Shown here piece after piece: positions 17,606 to 25,579 of a DNA stretch of 64,000 bases. The notes beneath the pieces were generated by a model. That model was not told the DNA's origin. It searched no databases and saw only the letters and a list, made by a program, of their open reading frames with translations. The DNA comes from Candidatus Avelusimicrobium intestinale. GTDB lineage: Bacteria; Elusimicrobiota; Elusimicrobia; Elusimicrobiales; Elusimicrobiaceae. Location of the stretch: the NCBI GenBank assembly GCA_902765225.1, contig CACWYV010000006.1, positions 32,403 to 96,402 of the forward strand. Reading direction: 5' to 3'. Each line of letters begins with the position of its first letter. Positions within the stretch are counted from its first letter, which is position 1. The position numbers were made by a program, and so were the translations under genes.

Positions 17606-18367
17606 CTATTTGTGTATTTGATCTATAGACAAGCGGAGCAGCCCGTCTACTTCTTTTTGTTGCTCGGCTTCTAATTGGACGGCTTTTTGCTTGAAAGATT
17701 CAAACGACGGACTTTTTGAAGCCCATCTTTTCATTTTTTGTTCGTACGTGTGCGCGATAGACATCACTTTACGGCTCACTTCACTATTAAACAGTTGGGT
17801 AGTAGAAGTGAGCAAGGCTTCATTCTTTTCCTCCACCTTCCGTAAATACGCCTGCATTTGTTTCAAATCATTAGCCGGGGCCACTCCTTTCAACTCCTCA
17901 TCTTCCATGGTAATACTGATAAACCCCGCTGGTTCGTCTTTCTTGGCAGATGCACTCTTTTTGTATCTGCCGCTTTTTCGTTCTTTTTGTACGGCCTGGC
18001 CTGCCAGCGTAAGCATATCGGCTGAATAGCCGGATATCGTCGTTTTACCAATTACCAACAACGGAACGCCTGATGGCAATTCCATGGTCCGGGATAATTC
18101 CCGATATTTTTTTTGTCCTTCCGCCGTGCTGACTTCATATTCTTTGAGTGTTACGTCTTCCGCGTATTTGCTTCTAAATTGAGCGGCAAATCCTTCTTGT
18201 TTTAATTTGCGGCACCACGGACACGTATCCGATAAGAACAAATATGCCGGAATAGGCCCTCCGTCCGCTTCCGATACCACGACGAAAGGAGCAGCCACCG
18301 CTTCCGACATGCCCCCGACCAATAACAAAACCAGTACCCACATCCATTTGATTAGTTTTTTGTTCAT
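17606..18367 (-). CDS. Exported thioredoxin-fold protein with CPWC motif
   Basis: This is a 253-residue protein with a signal peptide (about 1-26, ending AVAA). Its thioredoxin-like domain carries FLSDTCPWCRKLK (C49-P-W-C52) and a cis-Pro-like GVPLLVIG near 105-112, so it may exchange disulfides in the periplasm. The C-terminal part (about 150-250) is charged, helical and coiled-coil-like and does not match DsbC/G. AGAGG lies before the ATG. A DsbC-like isomerase is plausible, but its partner is unknown. Confidence 0.75.
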   Translation of the reverse strand: MNKKLIKWMWVLVLLLVGGMSEAVAAPFVVVSEADGGPIPAYLFLSDTCPWCRKLKQEGFAAQFRSKYAEDVTLKEYEVSTAEGQKKYRELSRTMELPSGVPLLVIGKTTISGYSADMLTLAGQAVQKERKSGRYKKSASAKKDEPAGFISITMEDEELKGVAPANDLKQMQAYLRKVEEKNEALLTSTTQLFNSEVSRKVMSIAHTYEQKMKRWASKSPSFESFKQKAVQLEAEQQKEVDGLLRLSIDQIHK

Positions 18368-18794
18368 AAAATACCTCTTTTTCTACGATAACAAATTCTA
18401 TCCGCCGATACAAGTGAAATTCAAAAATGATGAACAAAAAGGCTCTCTTTGCCAGATATCAAACCTGGGTATTTATGCAGATTCCCAACACGCACAAACG
18501 CTGTTGCATTACAAATTACCCTTGTAGATGATTAGATGATTTTTCAAATTCTCTTTTAGTTTGCGGGGCCAGTTGGGAATAGCAGACTAATCCCGTAGGA
18601 GATTGGCTGATTTGTCAGATTTGAGATAGATTTGCGCCGCTAGTTGCCCGCATAGGCGTAATGATAGTTACGTCAAGGGCAAGGCGGCGTAAAGATGCTC
18701 AAATGTGGCAAATTGTTGCCCGGAATAGCAAACGCCCGCAAAAGCGTTTGCCTTTGCGGGCGTTGCGTACTGCGAAACTTGCCAACACTCAACC
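18368..18794. other. 427-bp intergenic region, mostly unexplained
   Basis: It holds the hydrogenase-operon terminator (18731-18764) and probably the promoter of the CPWC gene. The middle (about 18440-18710) has no gene with a family resemblance. A short hairpin (CGTAA/TTACG near 18658-18673) and two near-repeats TTGCCCGCATAGGC and TTGCCCGGAATAGC are visible. It could be a decayed gene or a non-coding RNA. Confidence 0.4.
18731..18764 (-). terminator. Terminator of the hydrogenase operon
   Basis: AACGCCCGCAAA pairs perfectly with TTTGCGGGCGTT over 12 bp, 31 bases beyond the hydA stop on the minus strand. Confidence 0.75.
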
Positions 18795-20534
18795 TTATTT
18801 ATTCTGGCCGGTGCGGTCCTTGCGGTCAAAATAGTGCGTATGCAAGAGTTCATGCGCCTTATGTCCGCCGATTTTATCAAAAATGCGGCCGTAAAGAGCC
18901 ATCACATCTTTGTTGTCTTGGGATTTGTAATCCAGCTTTGCGTCGTCGTCATACAATCCTTTCGCACGGTTTTTGCGGGCTTGCCACCCCTCAAACTGCG
19001 GCTGTCCGGCCCCTGCCACACAACCGCCTTGGCAAGACATGACTTCAATAAAGTCATATTTATTTTTACCGGCCTTAATATCATCAAGCAATTTGCGCGC
19101 ATTGCGAAGCCCGCTGACTACCGCTACGCGGACCGTCTTGCCCGCCACAGTCAGTTCAGCTTCTTTCACAGTGCGGTTGGCCCGCAAGGCACTCAAATCC
19201 AACTTGCCCGTACCTTTAGGGTCTAGCTCGGCCACGGCAAAACGAAGGGCTGCTTCCATCACGCCACCGGACGCACCAAAAATGACACCAGCGCCCGTTT
19301 TTGTACCGAACGGGTGGTCAAATTCTTCGTCTTTGAGACTGGCAAAATCAATACCGGCTTCTTTAATCATCCGGGCCAAACCAACAGTGGTTACAACATG
19401 GTCCGTATCCGGATTGCCATCCACATAAAACTCATCGCGTTTACATTCTGCTTTTTTAGCCGAGCACGGCATAATTGCCACCACAACGAGATCTTCGCGT
19501 TTTCCGCCGCGTTCCACAAAGTCGGCCTTAATGACCGGCCCCATCATCTGCATCGGGGAGCGCGCTGTAGAAAGGTTAGGGATAAATTCCGGAGTAAACT
19601 TTTCCACATAATTGACCCACGCCGGGCAGCAGCTGGTCAGTTGCGGCAAATTCTTGCCTTGCGTGAAGCGTTGTAAGAACTCGGTAGCTTCTTCCACAAT
19701 CGTTAAATCCGCCGCAAATGCCGTATCGTACACGAAGTCAAAACCCAACATCCGTAAAGCCGCAGCGATTTTCCCATCAATACTTTTGCCTTGCGGCAAA
19801 CCGAAAATTTCACCCAACCCTACACGTACGGCCGGAGCAATGTGTACGGCTACCTTTTTAGCCGGGTTATTGATTTCTTTAAATACTTGTTCAATTTCGC
19901 TGTTGTTCGGCGTTAAAGCACCCGTCGGACAAACGCGCGCGCACTGACCGCAAGATACACATTCGTGGCTTTCGCCCATTCCTTTATCAAAAGCCGGGGT
20001 AATTTTAGCGCGGTAACCGCGGAAGGCAAAATCAATCGCACCGATACCTTGGACTTCGTTGCAAATACGCACACAGTTGCCGCACAAGATACATTTGCTG
20101 TTATCTCGCACGAGCGCGGCGGAAGTCGTATCGCGGTTGATTTCTTTTTGTTTGGCTTTAAAGCGGATTTCCGTAATACCCATCTCTTCGGCTAATTTCT
20201 GCAGTTTGCAATTGCCGGATTTGGTGCAAAGCGTACAATTGTGGTTGCCGGACGCCAACAATAATTCCAAATTTACGCGGCGCAAGCGACGCACTTCATC
20301 CGTATTGATATGAACATTCATACCCGCTTTCGGGGCGACGCAACACGAAGCCACAATGCCCATACCGTCCACCTCTACCAAGCACAAACGGCAAGCTCCG
20401 TAAATTTCCAATTCCGGCTGGTAACAGAACGTCGTAATGTTGAAATTGGCCTTGCGGATTAACTCCAACAAATTCCGTTCGCCTTCAATGGCTACTTTTT
20501 TCCCTTCAATAATTACAAAGTTTTCGTTTTCCAT
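18795..20534 (-). CDS. hydA: [FeFe] hydrogenase catalytic subunit (HydA/HndD type)
   Basis: This is a 579-residue catalytic subunit that reduces protons or oxidises H2. In order it has a [2Fe-2S] ferredoxin-like domain (C37, C48, C51, C65), a His-Cys [4Fe-4S] region near 98-109, a two-[4Fe-4S] domain (CxxCxxC at about 148-158 and 192-202) and the H-cluster domain. The H-cluster domain has L1 TSCCPAW (300-306), L2 MPCSAKKAE (355-363) and L3 MSCQGGCVAGAGQP (499-512). L3 departs slightly from the usual GGGQP. With the NuoF- and NuoE-like partners upstream it should form a trimeric NAD(P)H-linked, possibly electron-bifurcating enzyme. Confidence 0.95.
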   Translation of the reverse strand: MENENFVIIEGKKVAIEGERNLLELIRKANFNITTFCYQPELEIYGACRLCLVEVDGMGIVASCCVAPKAGMNVHINTDEVRRLRRVNLELLLASGNHNCTLCTKSGNCKLQKLAEEMGITEIRFKAKQKEINRDTTSAALVRDNSKCILCGNCVRICNEVQGIGAIDFAFRGYRAKITPAFDKGMGESHECVSCGQCARVCPTGALTPNNSEIEQVFKEINNPAKKVAVHIAPAVRVGLGEIFGLPQGKSIDGKIAAALRMLGFDFVYDTAFAADLTIVEEATEFLQRFTQGKNLPQLTSCCPAWVNYVEKFTPEFIPNLSTARSPMQMMGPVIKADFVERGGKREDLVVVAIMPCSAKKAECKRDEFYVDGNPDTDHVVTTVGLARMIKEAGIDFASLKDEEFDHPFGTKTGAGVIFGASGGVMEAALRFAVAELDPKGTGKLDLSALRANRTVKEAELTVAGKTVRVAVVSGLRNARKLLDDIKAGKNKYDFIEVMSCQGGCVAGAGQPQFEGWQARKNRAKGLYDDDAKLDYKSQDNKDVMALYGRIFDKIGGHKAHELLHTHYFDRKDRTGQNK

Positions 20535-20543
20535 AACCTTTCC

Positions 20544-22427
20544 TTACGCGCCGATCTTTACCGCGCCGAATTTACAAGTAGATTTGCAACTGCCGCATTT
20601 GATACATTTTTTGGGGTCAATCACATGCGGTTTACCCACGGCCCCCGTAATGGCTTGCACCGGGCAGGCCCGTTTACACATTCCGCAGCCTTTGCATTTG
20701 GCGGCGTCAATTTCATACTTGGCAAGTGCTTTACACACACCGGCCGGGCAGCGTTTTTCAACGACGTGGGCCAAATATTCATCCTTAAAATACTTCAAGG
20801 TAGAAAGCACCGGATTGGGCGCCGTCTTCCCTAACGCGCAAAGTGAAGATTTCTGTACGGCCTTGGCCAAATCTTCCAGCGTCTCCAACGTTTTCATCGT
20901 TCCGCGGCCTTCGCAAATATCCGTTAAGAGCGAGAGCATCTGGTCCGTTCCTTCGCGGCACGGAACACATTTCCCGCACGATTCGCGTTTCGTAAATTCC
21001 AAGAAGAAGCGGGCAACATTAACCATACAGGTTTTTTGGTTCATCACGACAAGTCCGCCCGAACCGATCATCGCACCGGCCGATTTGAGCGAATCAAAAT
21101 CAAGCGGCACATCGTAATGTTCTTTGGTCAAACATCCGCCCGAAGGCCCCCCGATTTGAGCCGCCTTAAAAGCGTCCGGATTAACGGTACCGTCGCTATC
21201 GGTGGTTCCGCCGGCTACGTCGTTAATAACCTGGCGCAACGTTGTGCCCATCGGCACTTCCACAAGACCGGTGTTGGCAATGTGACCGGTTACAGCGAAT
21301 GTTTTAGTACCCGGGCTGGTGGGTGTGCCGATTTTAGCAAAGTTTTCACCGCCCATTTCCAACACTTTGGCTACCGTGGCCAATGTTTCCACGTTATTAA
21401 TGACGGTCGGTTTACCGAAAAGTCCGCTGTGTGCCGGGAACGGCGGTTTGACTTTGGGCATACCGCGTTTCCCTTCCACGGAAGCAATTAAAGCAGTTTC
21501 TTCACCGCACACAAACGCGCCGGCTCCTTCCATCACATTAATTTTGAAATTTTTACCGGAACCGAAAATATTTTCGCCTAAAATACCCAACGCTTCGGCT
21601 TGTTCAATGGCTTTGCGCACGCGTTTAATGGCGAGTGGGTATTCCATACGCACATAAATATACCCTTCGTCTGCACCAATGGCACGCGCGGCAATCATCA
21701 TCCCTTCCAACACCGCATTGGGGTTTCCTTCCATAACGGAGCGGTCCATAAACGCACCCGGATCCCCTTCGTCGGCATTGCAGATGACGTACTTTTTCCC
21801 TTCGGGTTCAATGCGGGCAAATTCCCATTTTTTACCGGTCGGGAAACCACCACCGCCACGTCCGCGCAGGCCCGATTTAATCATTTCTTCGCAAACTTGT
21901 TTATCGGTCATTTCCAGATAAACCCGTTTGGCCTGAGCATACCCGCCGTGGGCAATATATTCGTTAATATCTTCCGGATTGATGCGTCCGCAATCAGCTA
22001 GCAAAATACGCTGCTGTCTGGCATAGAACGGAATATCCGCCACCGTTTTAGATTTCTGGTTATTGGCCGGGTTGTGGTATAACAAACGGTCAATTACTTC
22101 GCCTTTGAGCAACGTCTTTTCAATAATTTCAGGAACGTCGGCTACTTTGACTTTGGTGTAGAAAATATCACCCACGCTCACGAGCGGCCCTTGGGCACAA
22201 AACCCGCGGCAACCGCTTAAACTTAAATAGTTCTCGCGGCAACCCTTGGATACTTCCACGCTGCAAGCCACGCCACGTTTTTCCATTTCTTGTTGGAATG
22301 CTTTATAGACGTCCAACGAACCGCCCGCAATACACCCTGTTCCGCCGCAAATAACAATGCGGTGTTTGATATTTTTGTATGCTTCGTTAAAATCTTTAGC
22401 AATTTGAGCAATATCTTTTGTTGCCAT
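20544..22427 (-). CDS. hydB: NuoF-like NADH-binding subunit of [FeFe] hydrogenase (HydB/HndC)
   Basis: The start at 22427 has GGAGG nine bases upstream, giving 627 residues. An N-terminal thioredoxin-like [2Fe-2S] domain (VICGGTGCIAGG, SVEVSKGCRENYLSLSGCRG) precedes the NuoF Rossmann-like FMN/NADH domain (GLRGRGGGGFPTGKKWE, NADEGDPGAFMDR). A [4Fe-4S] SCGKCVPCREGT site and two C-terminal CxxCxxCxxxC ferredoxin clusters follow. This is the standard HydB/HndC layout. It lies one base after hydC and nine bases before hydA. Confidence 0.95.
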   Translation of the reverse strand: MATKDIAQIAKDFNEAYKNIKHRIVICGGTGCIAGGSLDVYKAFQQEMEKRGVACSVEVSKGCRENYLSLSGCRGFCAQGPLVSVGDIFYTKVKVADVPEIIEKTLLKGEVIDRLLYHNPANNQKSKTVADIPFYARQQRILLADCGRINPEDINEYIAHGGYAQAKRVYLEMTDKQVCEEMIKSGLRGRGGGGFPTGKKWEFARIEPEGKKYVICNADEGDPGAFMDRSVMEGNPNAVLEGMMIAARAIGADEGYIYVRMEYPLAIKRVRKAIEQAEALGILGENIFGSGKNFKINVMEGAGAFVCGEETALIASVEGKRGMPKVKPPFPAHSGLFGKPTVINNVETLATVAKVLEMGGENFAKIGTPTSPGTKTFAVTGHIANTGLVEVPMGTTLRQVINDVAGGTTDSDGTVNPDAFKAAQIGGPSGGCLTKEHYDVPLDFDSLKSAGAMIGSGGLVVMNQKTCMVNVARFFLEFTKRESCGKCVPCREGTDQMLSLLTDICEGRGTMKTLETLEDLAKAVQKSSLCALGKTAPNPVLSTLKYFKDEYLAHVVEKRCPAGVCKALAKYEIDAAKCKGCGMCKRACPVQAITGAVGKPHVIDPKKCIKCGSCKSTCKFGAVKIGA

Positions 22428-22428
22428 A

Positions 22429-22905
22429 TTATTTGGCCTCCGCTTTGAGGACTTCGTCAATCAATTCTTCGGCCTTGGCCGGGGTGACTTGACCGTGGAC
22501 GACTTCATCCACCACCATCACCGGCGCGAGCCCGCATGCACCCAAGCAGGAAACACATTCCAGCGTAAATAACAAATCTTCGGTTGTTTCCTGCCCTTCT
22601 TTGAGTTTCAGTTTTTTCTTGACGGCTTCAATGATACCCGCCGAACCTTTTACGTGGCACGCCGTACCGTTACAAACGCGAACGATGTGTTTGCCCTTAG
22701 GCGTAATGGCAAAGTGGGCAAAAAACGTCGCCACGCCAAATACTTTAGCGGGCGAGATACCCAACTCGTTGGCGATATAGCGCATGACATCTTCCGGCAG
22801 GAAGTGGTAAGCATCTTGCACTTTTTGCAAGATGGGAATCAACTTGGCGCTATCGTAATTATTTTCTTGTAAGATTTGCGCCGCGGGTTTGAATCTATCT
22901 GACAT
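22429..22905 (-). CDS. hydC: NuoE-like [2Fe-2S] subunit of [FeFe] hydrogenase (HydC/HndA)
   Basis: This is a 158-residue thioredoxin-like ferredoxin. The four cluster cysteines are in RVCNGTACHVKG and LECVSCLGACGLAP. It passes electrons between NADH and the other subunits of the soluble hydrogenase. It is the first gene of the operon. GAGGAG precedes the ATG, and a full promoter lies about 85 bases upstream. Confidence 0.95.
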   Translation of the reverse strand: MSDRFKPAAQILQENNYDSAKLIPILQKVQDAYHFLPEDVMRYIANELGISPAKVFGVATFFAHFAITPKGKHIVRVCNGTACHVKGSAGIIEAVKKKLKLKEGQETTEDLLFTLECVSCLGACGLAPVMVVDEVVHGQVTPAKAEELIDEVLKAEAK

Positions 22906-22990
22906 AATTTCTCCTCTAGAAGTTTACTGCCAAAACGTCTTACTGCACAAAAAAATCCCCGGGGGGATAAGACGCAGGTCCGTTCTTCTT
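22906..22990 (-). promoter_or_regulatory. Leader of the hydrogenase operon with nested hairpins
   Basis: In the transcript, CGUCUUA (22968-22974) can pair perfectly with UAAGACG (22936-22942). That stem encloses a small AUCCC/GGGAU hairpin followed by seven U (22949-22967). The inner part looks like a terminator for the upstream minus-strand gene that ends at 23033, or like an attenuator of hydCBA. Confidence 0.4.
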
Positions 22991-23020
22991 ATTATATCTT
23001 TTCCTGTAAAAACACGTCAA
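22991..23020 (-). promoter_or_regulatory. Promoter of hydCBA
   Basis: TTGACG (23015-23020), an 18-base spacer and a perfect TATAAT (22991-22996) on the minus strand. This is the clearest full -35/-10 pair in the window. Confidence 0.75.
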
Positions 23021-23032
23021 GGTGACACCGTC

Positions 23033-24100
23033 CTACAGTATAATACACAAAGCCACAAAATATCCGATAATCAGCATTAGACCAGTCGGTATCGCCACGG
23101 AGGCCCATTCCCGGCTTTTAATACCCAGTTTTTCGGCAGCCACAATATTGGGCAAATTGCCCTGCACTAACATACTGCCGAAGGCTACCAATCCCAGCAC
23201 CATGTACGTCAAATCATGAGACGAAATGGTGGGAAAAATTTCAATAGCGGCCAGGGTAGCGTTGTCAATAATGACAGACACGGAATTGGCAAAAAATAAA
23301 ACTTTTCCGTTTAAGTACGGAAGCGTGCTTTGGGCCAAAGGCCGTAAACCCGTGCTGATAAGTTGCAAAGCCGCCACAAATATGTAAATACGGCCGGTAC
23401 GGTGCAAGACAGAACTGTACGTTTCTTTGTCTTCGCGGATGAACATCTGCAGCCCGGCTCCGGCGTGACGGGCCGAATAACCGGCTGCCGCCGCCAGGAC
23501 TAACACGCCCGGGAAAATCCACCCGAAAAAATGCCTTAACAGAAAGAAAAAATCGGCATGGTACGGAGAACCACTCAACACATGATAGATAACTAACCCC
23601 ATCGGCTCTACCATCGGCGTTAGAACCGCCCCCAACCCGATAGCATAACAAGCAAATACGGTAATGCAAACAGCGGTGCGGTGCTCTAAATTTACCACTT
23701 TGAGCACTTCGGCCAGTACCAACGCAGAAACCGTTACACTAATGACGGACGACGTCATCCCCAACACCAGCACCAACAGGGCAAAACTGTAGCGCGGGTC
23801 CAAGCGTTTAAAAAACATAAATAAAACGCGGAAAATATAGCGCGAGTAATTGTTGAAGATAACACTGACCACCAAGACCACAAAGGCCACTACAACCGGG
23901 TCTTTGAGCGTACGGTAGAGAAAATCCACATTCCACCCACCGCTGACGGTAACAGCCGCGGCACCCACTCCTAACAAAAATAACTCCAAGTGGCTTTCTA
24001 CCCAGCGGGATCTAAACGGCCAAACAAGCAGATTAATGGCAATTATTCCCAGGATGATGTTTTTCCATAACGCAGCGGACGCGACCAGACTTGTTTCCAT
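23033..24100 (-). CDS. Polytopic membrane protein, DUF1646/ion-transporter-like
   Basis: This is a 355-residue protein with about ten membrane segments. Features such as NNYSRYIFR, SSVISVTVSALVLAEVL and SVIIDNATLAAIEIFPTIS resemble DUF1646 and the broader ArsB/NhaD ion-transporter superfamily. In that superfamily, half-helices with small residues and Asn/Asp line the ion path. I infer a cation or anion transporter, substrate unknown. It is a single gene with a leaderless-type promoter (-10 at 24107-24112) and no Shine-Dalgarno. Confidence 0.65.
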   Translation of the reverse strand: METSLVASAALWKNIILGIIAINLLVWPFRSRWVESHLELFLLGVGAAAVTVSGGWNVDFLYRTLKDPVVVAFVVLVVSVIFNNYSRYIFRVLFMFFKRLDPRYSFALLVLVLGMTSSVISVTVSALVLAEVLKVVNLEHRTAVCITVFACYAIGLGAVLTPMVEPMGLVIYHVLSGSPYHADFFFLLRHFFGWIFPGVLVLAAAAGYSARHAGAGLQMFIREDKETYSSVLHRTGRIYIFVAALQLISTGLRPLAQSTLPYLNGKVLFFANSVSVIIDNATLAAIEIFPTISSHDLTYMVLGLVAFGSMLVQGNLPNIVAAEKLGIKSREWASVAIPTGLMLIIGYFVALCIIL

Positions 24101-24106
24101 AGATAT

Positions 24107-24112
24107 ATTTTA
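24107..24112 (-). promoter_or_regulatory. Extended -10 of the DUF1646-like gene, leaderless start
   Basis: TGGTAAAAT on the minus strand is followed by exactly six bases (ATATCT) and ATG at 24100. Confidence 0.55.
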
Positions 24113-24160
24113 CCAAAAAAGTGGTCCCGGCGAAATGCTATACACGCTTCCAAAATGTAG

Positions 24161-24166
24161 TATAAT
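24161..24166 (+). promoter_or_regulatory. -10 box of the Ala/Lys-rich protein gene
   Basis: TGTAGTATAATATAC carries a perfect TATAAT. AAGGAG follows before the ATG at 24207, giving a normal leader. Confidence 0.55.
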
Positions 24167-24206
24167 ATACGGGTAAATTTATTTACACACAAGGAGAATG
24201 TAAACC

Positions 24207-24818
24207 ATGAAAAAAGTCATTGTTTTCAGTTTCACGCTGGGTCTGTTGGCCGTAATCAGCACAGCCGCTTATGCCGCCGAAGATTGCGGTTGCAAAAAAA
24301 TGGATGTGGTGTGCGTCAATAACTGCACGATGTCCAAACTCAGTGCGTTGCGCCAAAACATTCAAGCCCAGAAAGAGGCCGCCAACAGCCAAAATTCCGC
24401 CAAAGCGAAAGCCGAAGCTAAAGCTAAAATAAAGGCCGAAAAAGAAGCTGCAAAAGCGGAAGCCAAACAGGCTAAAGCCGAAGCGAAAGCTAAAGCCAAA
24501 GCTGAAAAAGAAGCCGCTAAAGCCCAAGCTGCCGAAGCCAAAGCCCAAGCTAAACAAGCCAAAGCTGAGGCAAAAGCCCAAGTTCAAGAAGCCAAAACAA
24601 CCGTAAAAGAAACGGCGAAGGAACAAAAAGCAACTGCTAAGGCCCAAGCCAAACAAGTCAAAGCCAACGCCGAAGCCCAAAAAGCCGAAGTAAAGGCCAC
24701 GGCTAAAAACGCCAAGAAAGAAGCCAAAGCCCAAAAGGAAGACGTTAAAAAAGCAGCCAAAGACGCCAAAAAAGCTTGGAAAGACGAAAAGAAAGCGTGG
24801 AAAGAAATCACCAAATAA
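24207..24818 (+). CDS. Exported Ala/Lys/Glu-rich coiled-coil protein
   Basis: This is a 203-residue protein with a signal peptide (about 1-23, ending AYAA). A four-cysteine head (CGCKKMDVVCVNNC) follows. The rest, about 150 residues, is built of A-K-A-E-A-K-type repeats that should form one long charged helix, like the stalk of TolA or histone-like exported proteins. It is probably periplasmic or surface-exposed. The repeats make homology calls unreliable. It has its own promoter and a strong terminator. Confidence 0.8.
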   Translation: MKKVIVFSFTLGLLAVISTAAYAAEDCGCKKMDVVCVNNCTMSKLSALRQNIQAQKEAANSQNSAKAKAEAKAKIKAEKEAAKAEAKQAKAEAKAKAKAEKEAAKAQAAEAKAQAKQAKAEAKAQVQEAKTTVKETAKEQKATAKAQAKQVKANAEAQKAEVKATAKNAKKEAKAQKEDVKKAAKDAKKAWKDEKKAWKEITK

Positions 24819-24837
24819 GTTGATTTTCACTACACTT

Positions 24838-24867
24838 AAAACAACCCCCGCCCACCGGGGGTTGTTT
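24838..24867 (+). terminator. Rho-independent terminator after the Ala/Lys-rich gene
   Basis: AAACAACCCCCG (24838-24849) pairs with CGGGGGTTGTTT (24856-24867) over 12 bp. Confidence 0.9.
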
Positions 24868-24893
24868 CGTTTAAAAAACTGGCATAAATATGC

Positions 24894-24899
24894 TATACT
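24894..24899 (+). promoter_or_regulatory. Extended -10 upstream of the prepilin
   Basis: TGCTATACT lies about 37 bases before the ATG at 24937, which has CCAGGAG eight bases upstream. Confidence 0.5.
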
Positions 24900-24936
24900 A
24901 AAGCCGATACAGTTTAAATAGTTCCCAGGAGATACT

Positions 24937-25011
24937 ATGACAACCCCCAAAAAGGAAAACTTTATTCATACCCCCCCCCCGTCGGTGGGGAGGCCTTCGT
25001 GTTGTAAATAA
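24937..25011 (+). CDS. Prepilin leader segment, out of frame with the pilin body
   Basis: The ATG at 24937 has a good AGGAG and opens a 24-codon frame starting [12 protein letters not shown]. The frame runs through a C10 tract and stops at 25009-25011. Removing one C (or adding two) would carry it without a stop through to the pilin body. I read it as the real 5' end of the prepilin gene, separated from the rest by a +1 shift at the tract. Confidence 0.6.
   Translation: MTTPKKENFIHTPPPSVGRPSCCK
24971..24980 (+). repeat. Homopolymer C10 tract (possible contingency locus)
   Basis: Ten consecutive C lie inside the prepilin leader. This is by far the longest G/C homopolymer noticed in the window and lies between the ribosome site and the pilin body. 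A length of 9 or 12 would restore the frame. Confidence 0.75.
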
Positions 25012-25024
25012 AATCAATGTCATT

Positions 25025-25525
25025 TTGTGCTTGACACGGAACCCATCCGCTTTTACCCTCATTGAATTGTTAGTAGTCGTACTCATTATTGGCATACTCG
25101 CTTCTATTGCTCTACCGCAATACCGCAAGGCCGTAGATAAAGCCCGTTTGATTAAATATGTACAAGTAGCCCAAGGAATCAAAAAAGCCCAAGAGGCCTA
25201 TTATATGGCAACCGGACAATATGCCTTTGATTTAAAACTGCTGTCCATTGACTACGCAGCCGATTGTTCCTACGCCGACACCTTAAACAAATTGACGTGT
25301 CCCAACGGATTTCTAATAGATAACGGCGCCCCTGACGGGAATCTATCCGGATGTTTATTAATTTCGTTATGTCCCGGGAACAATACGGCATACGCCTCCT
25401 GCTCCGCCACCGCCGAAATGAGGTATTGGATTTGGTATGACTACGCCAATAACGAGGAAAGACGCGGGACAACACGCTGTGAAGGGCGTACAGACCGTTG
25501 GGAATCTGTTTGCAAATCCATGTAA
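25025..25525 (+). CDS. Type IV prepilin-like protein (body)
   Basis: This is a 166-residue open frame with the type IV pilin N-terminus [32 protein letters not shown]. The conserved Glu5 is present and a hydrophobic helix carries a Pro in the expected region. The residue before the Phe is Ala, where the peptidase usually wants Gly. The body has six to eight Cys and a [18 protein letters not shown] block typical of short pilin heads. The only start in this frame is a weak TTG at 25025 with no ribosome site. The likely true start is the ATG at 24937, now out of frame by one base. As written the gene is off or broken. Confidence 0.8.
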   Translation: MCLTRNPSAFTLIELLVVVLIIGILASIALPQYRKAVDKARLIKYVQVAQGIKKAQEAYYMATGQYAFDLKLLSIDYAADCSYADTLNKLTCPNGFLIDNGAPDGNLSGCLLISLCPGNNTAYASCSATAEMRYWIWYDYANNEERRGTTRCEGRTDRWESVCKSM

Positions 25526-25530
25526 AAAAC

Positions 25531-25555
25531 ACTCCCCGGGTAGTTCCCGGGGAGT
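25531..25555. terminator. Bidirectional terminator between the pilin and the minus-strand operon
   Basis: ACTCCCCGGG (25531-25540) pairs with CCCGGGGAGT (25546-25555). On the minus strand it is followed by GTTTTTT, so it fits both converging genes. Confidence 0.85.
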
Positions 25556-25579
25556 ATCGTTTATAAGTACAATACTTGA

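Noticed and set aside
24183..24950. 255-codon minus-strand frame rich in Phe/Gly
   Set aside because: It is the mirror of the Ala/Lys repeat protein and has the biased composition expected of an antisense frame.
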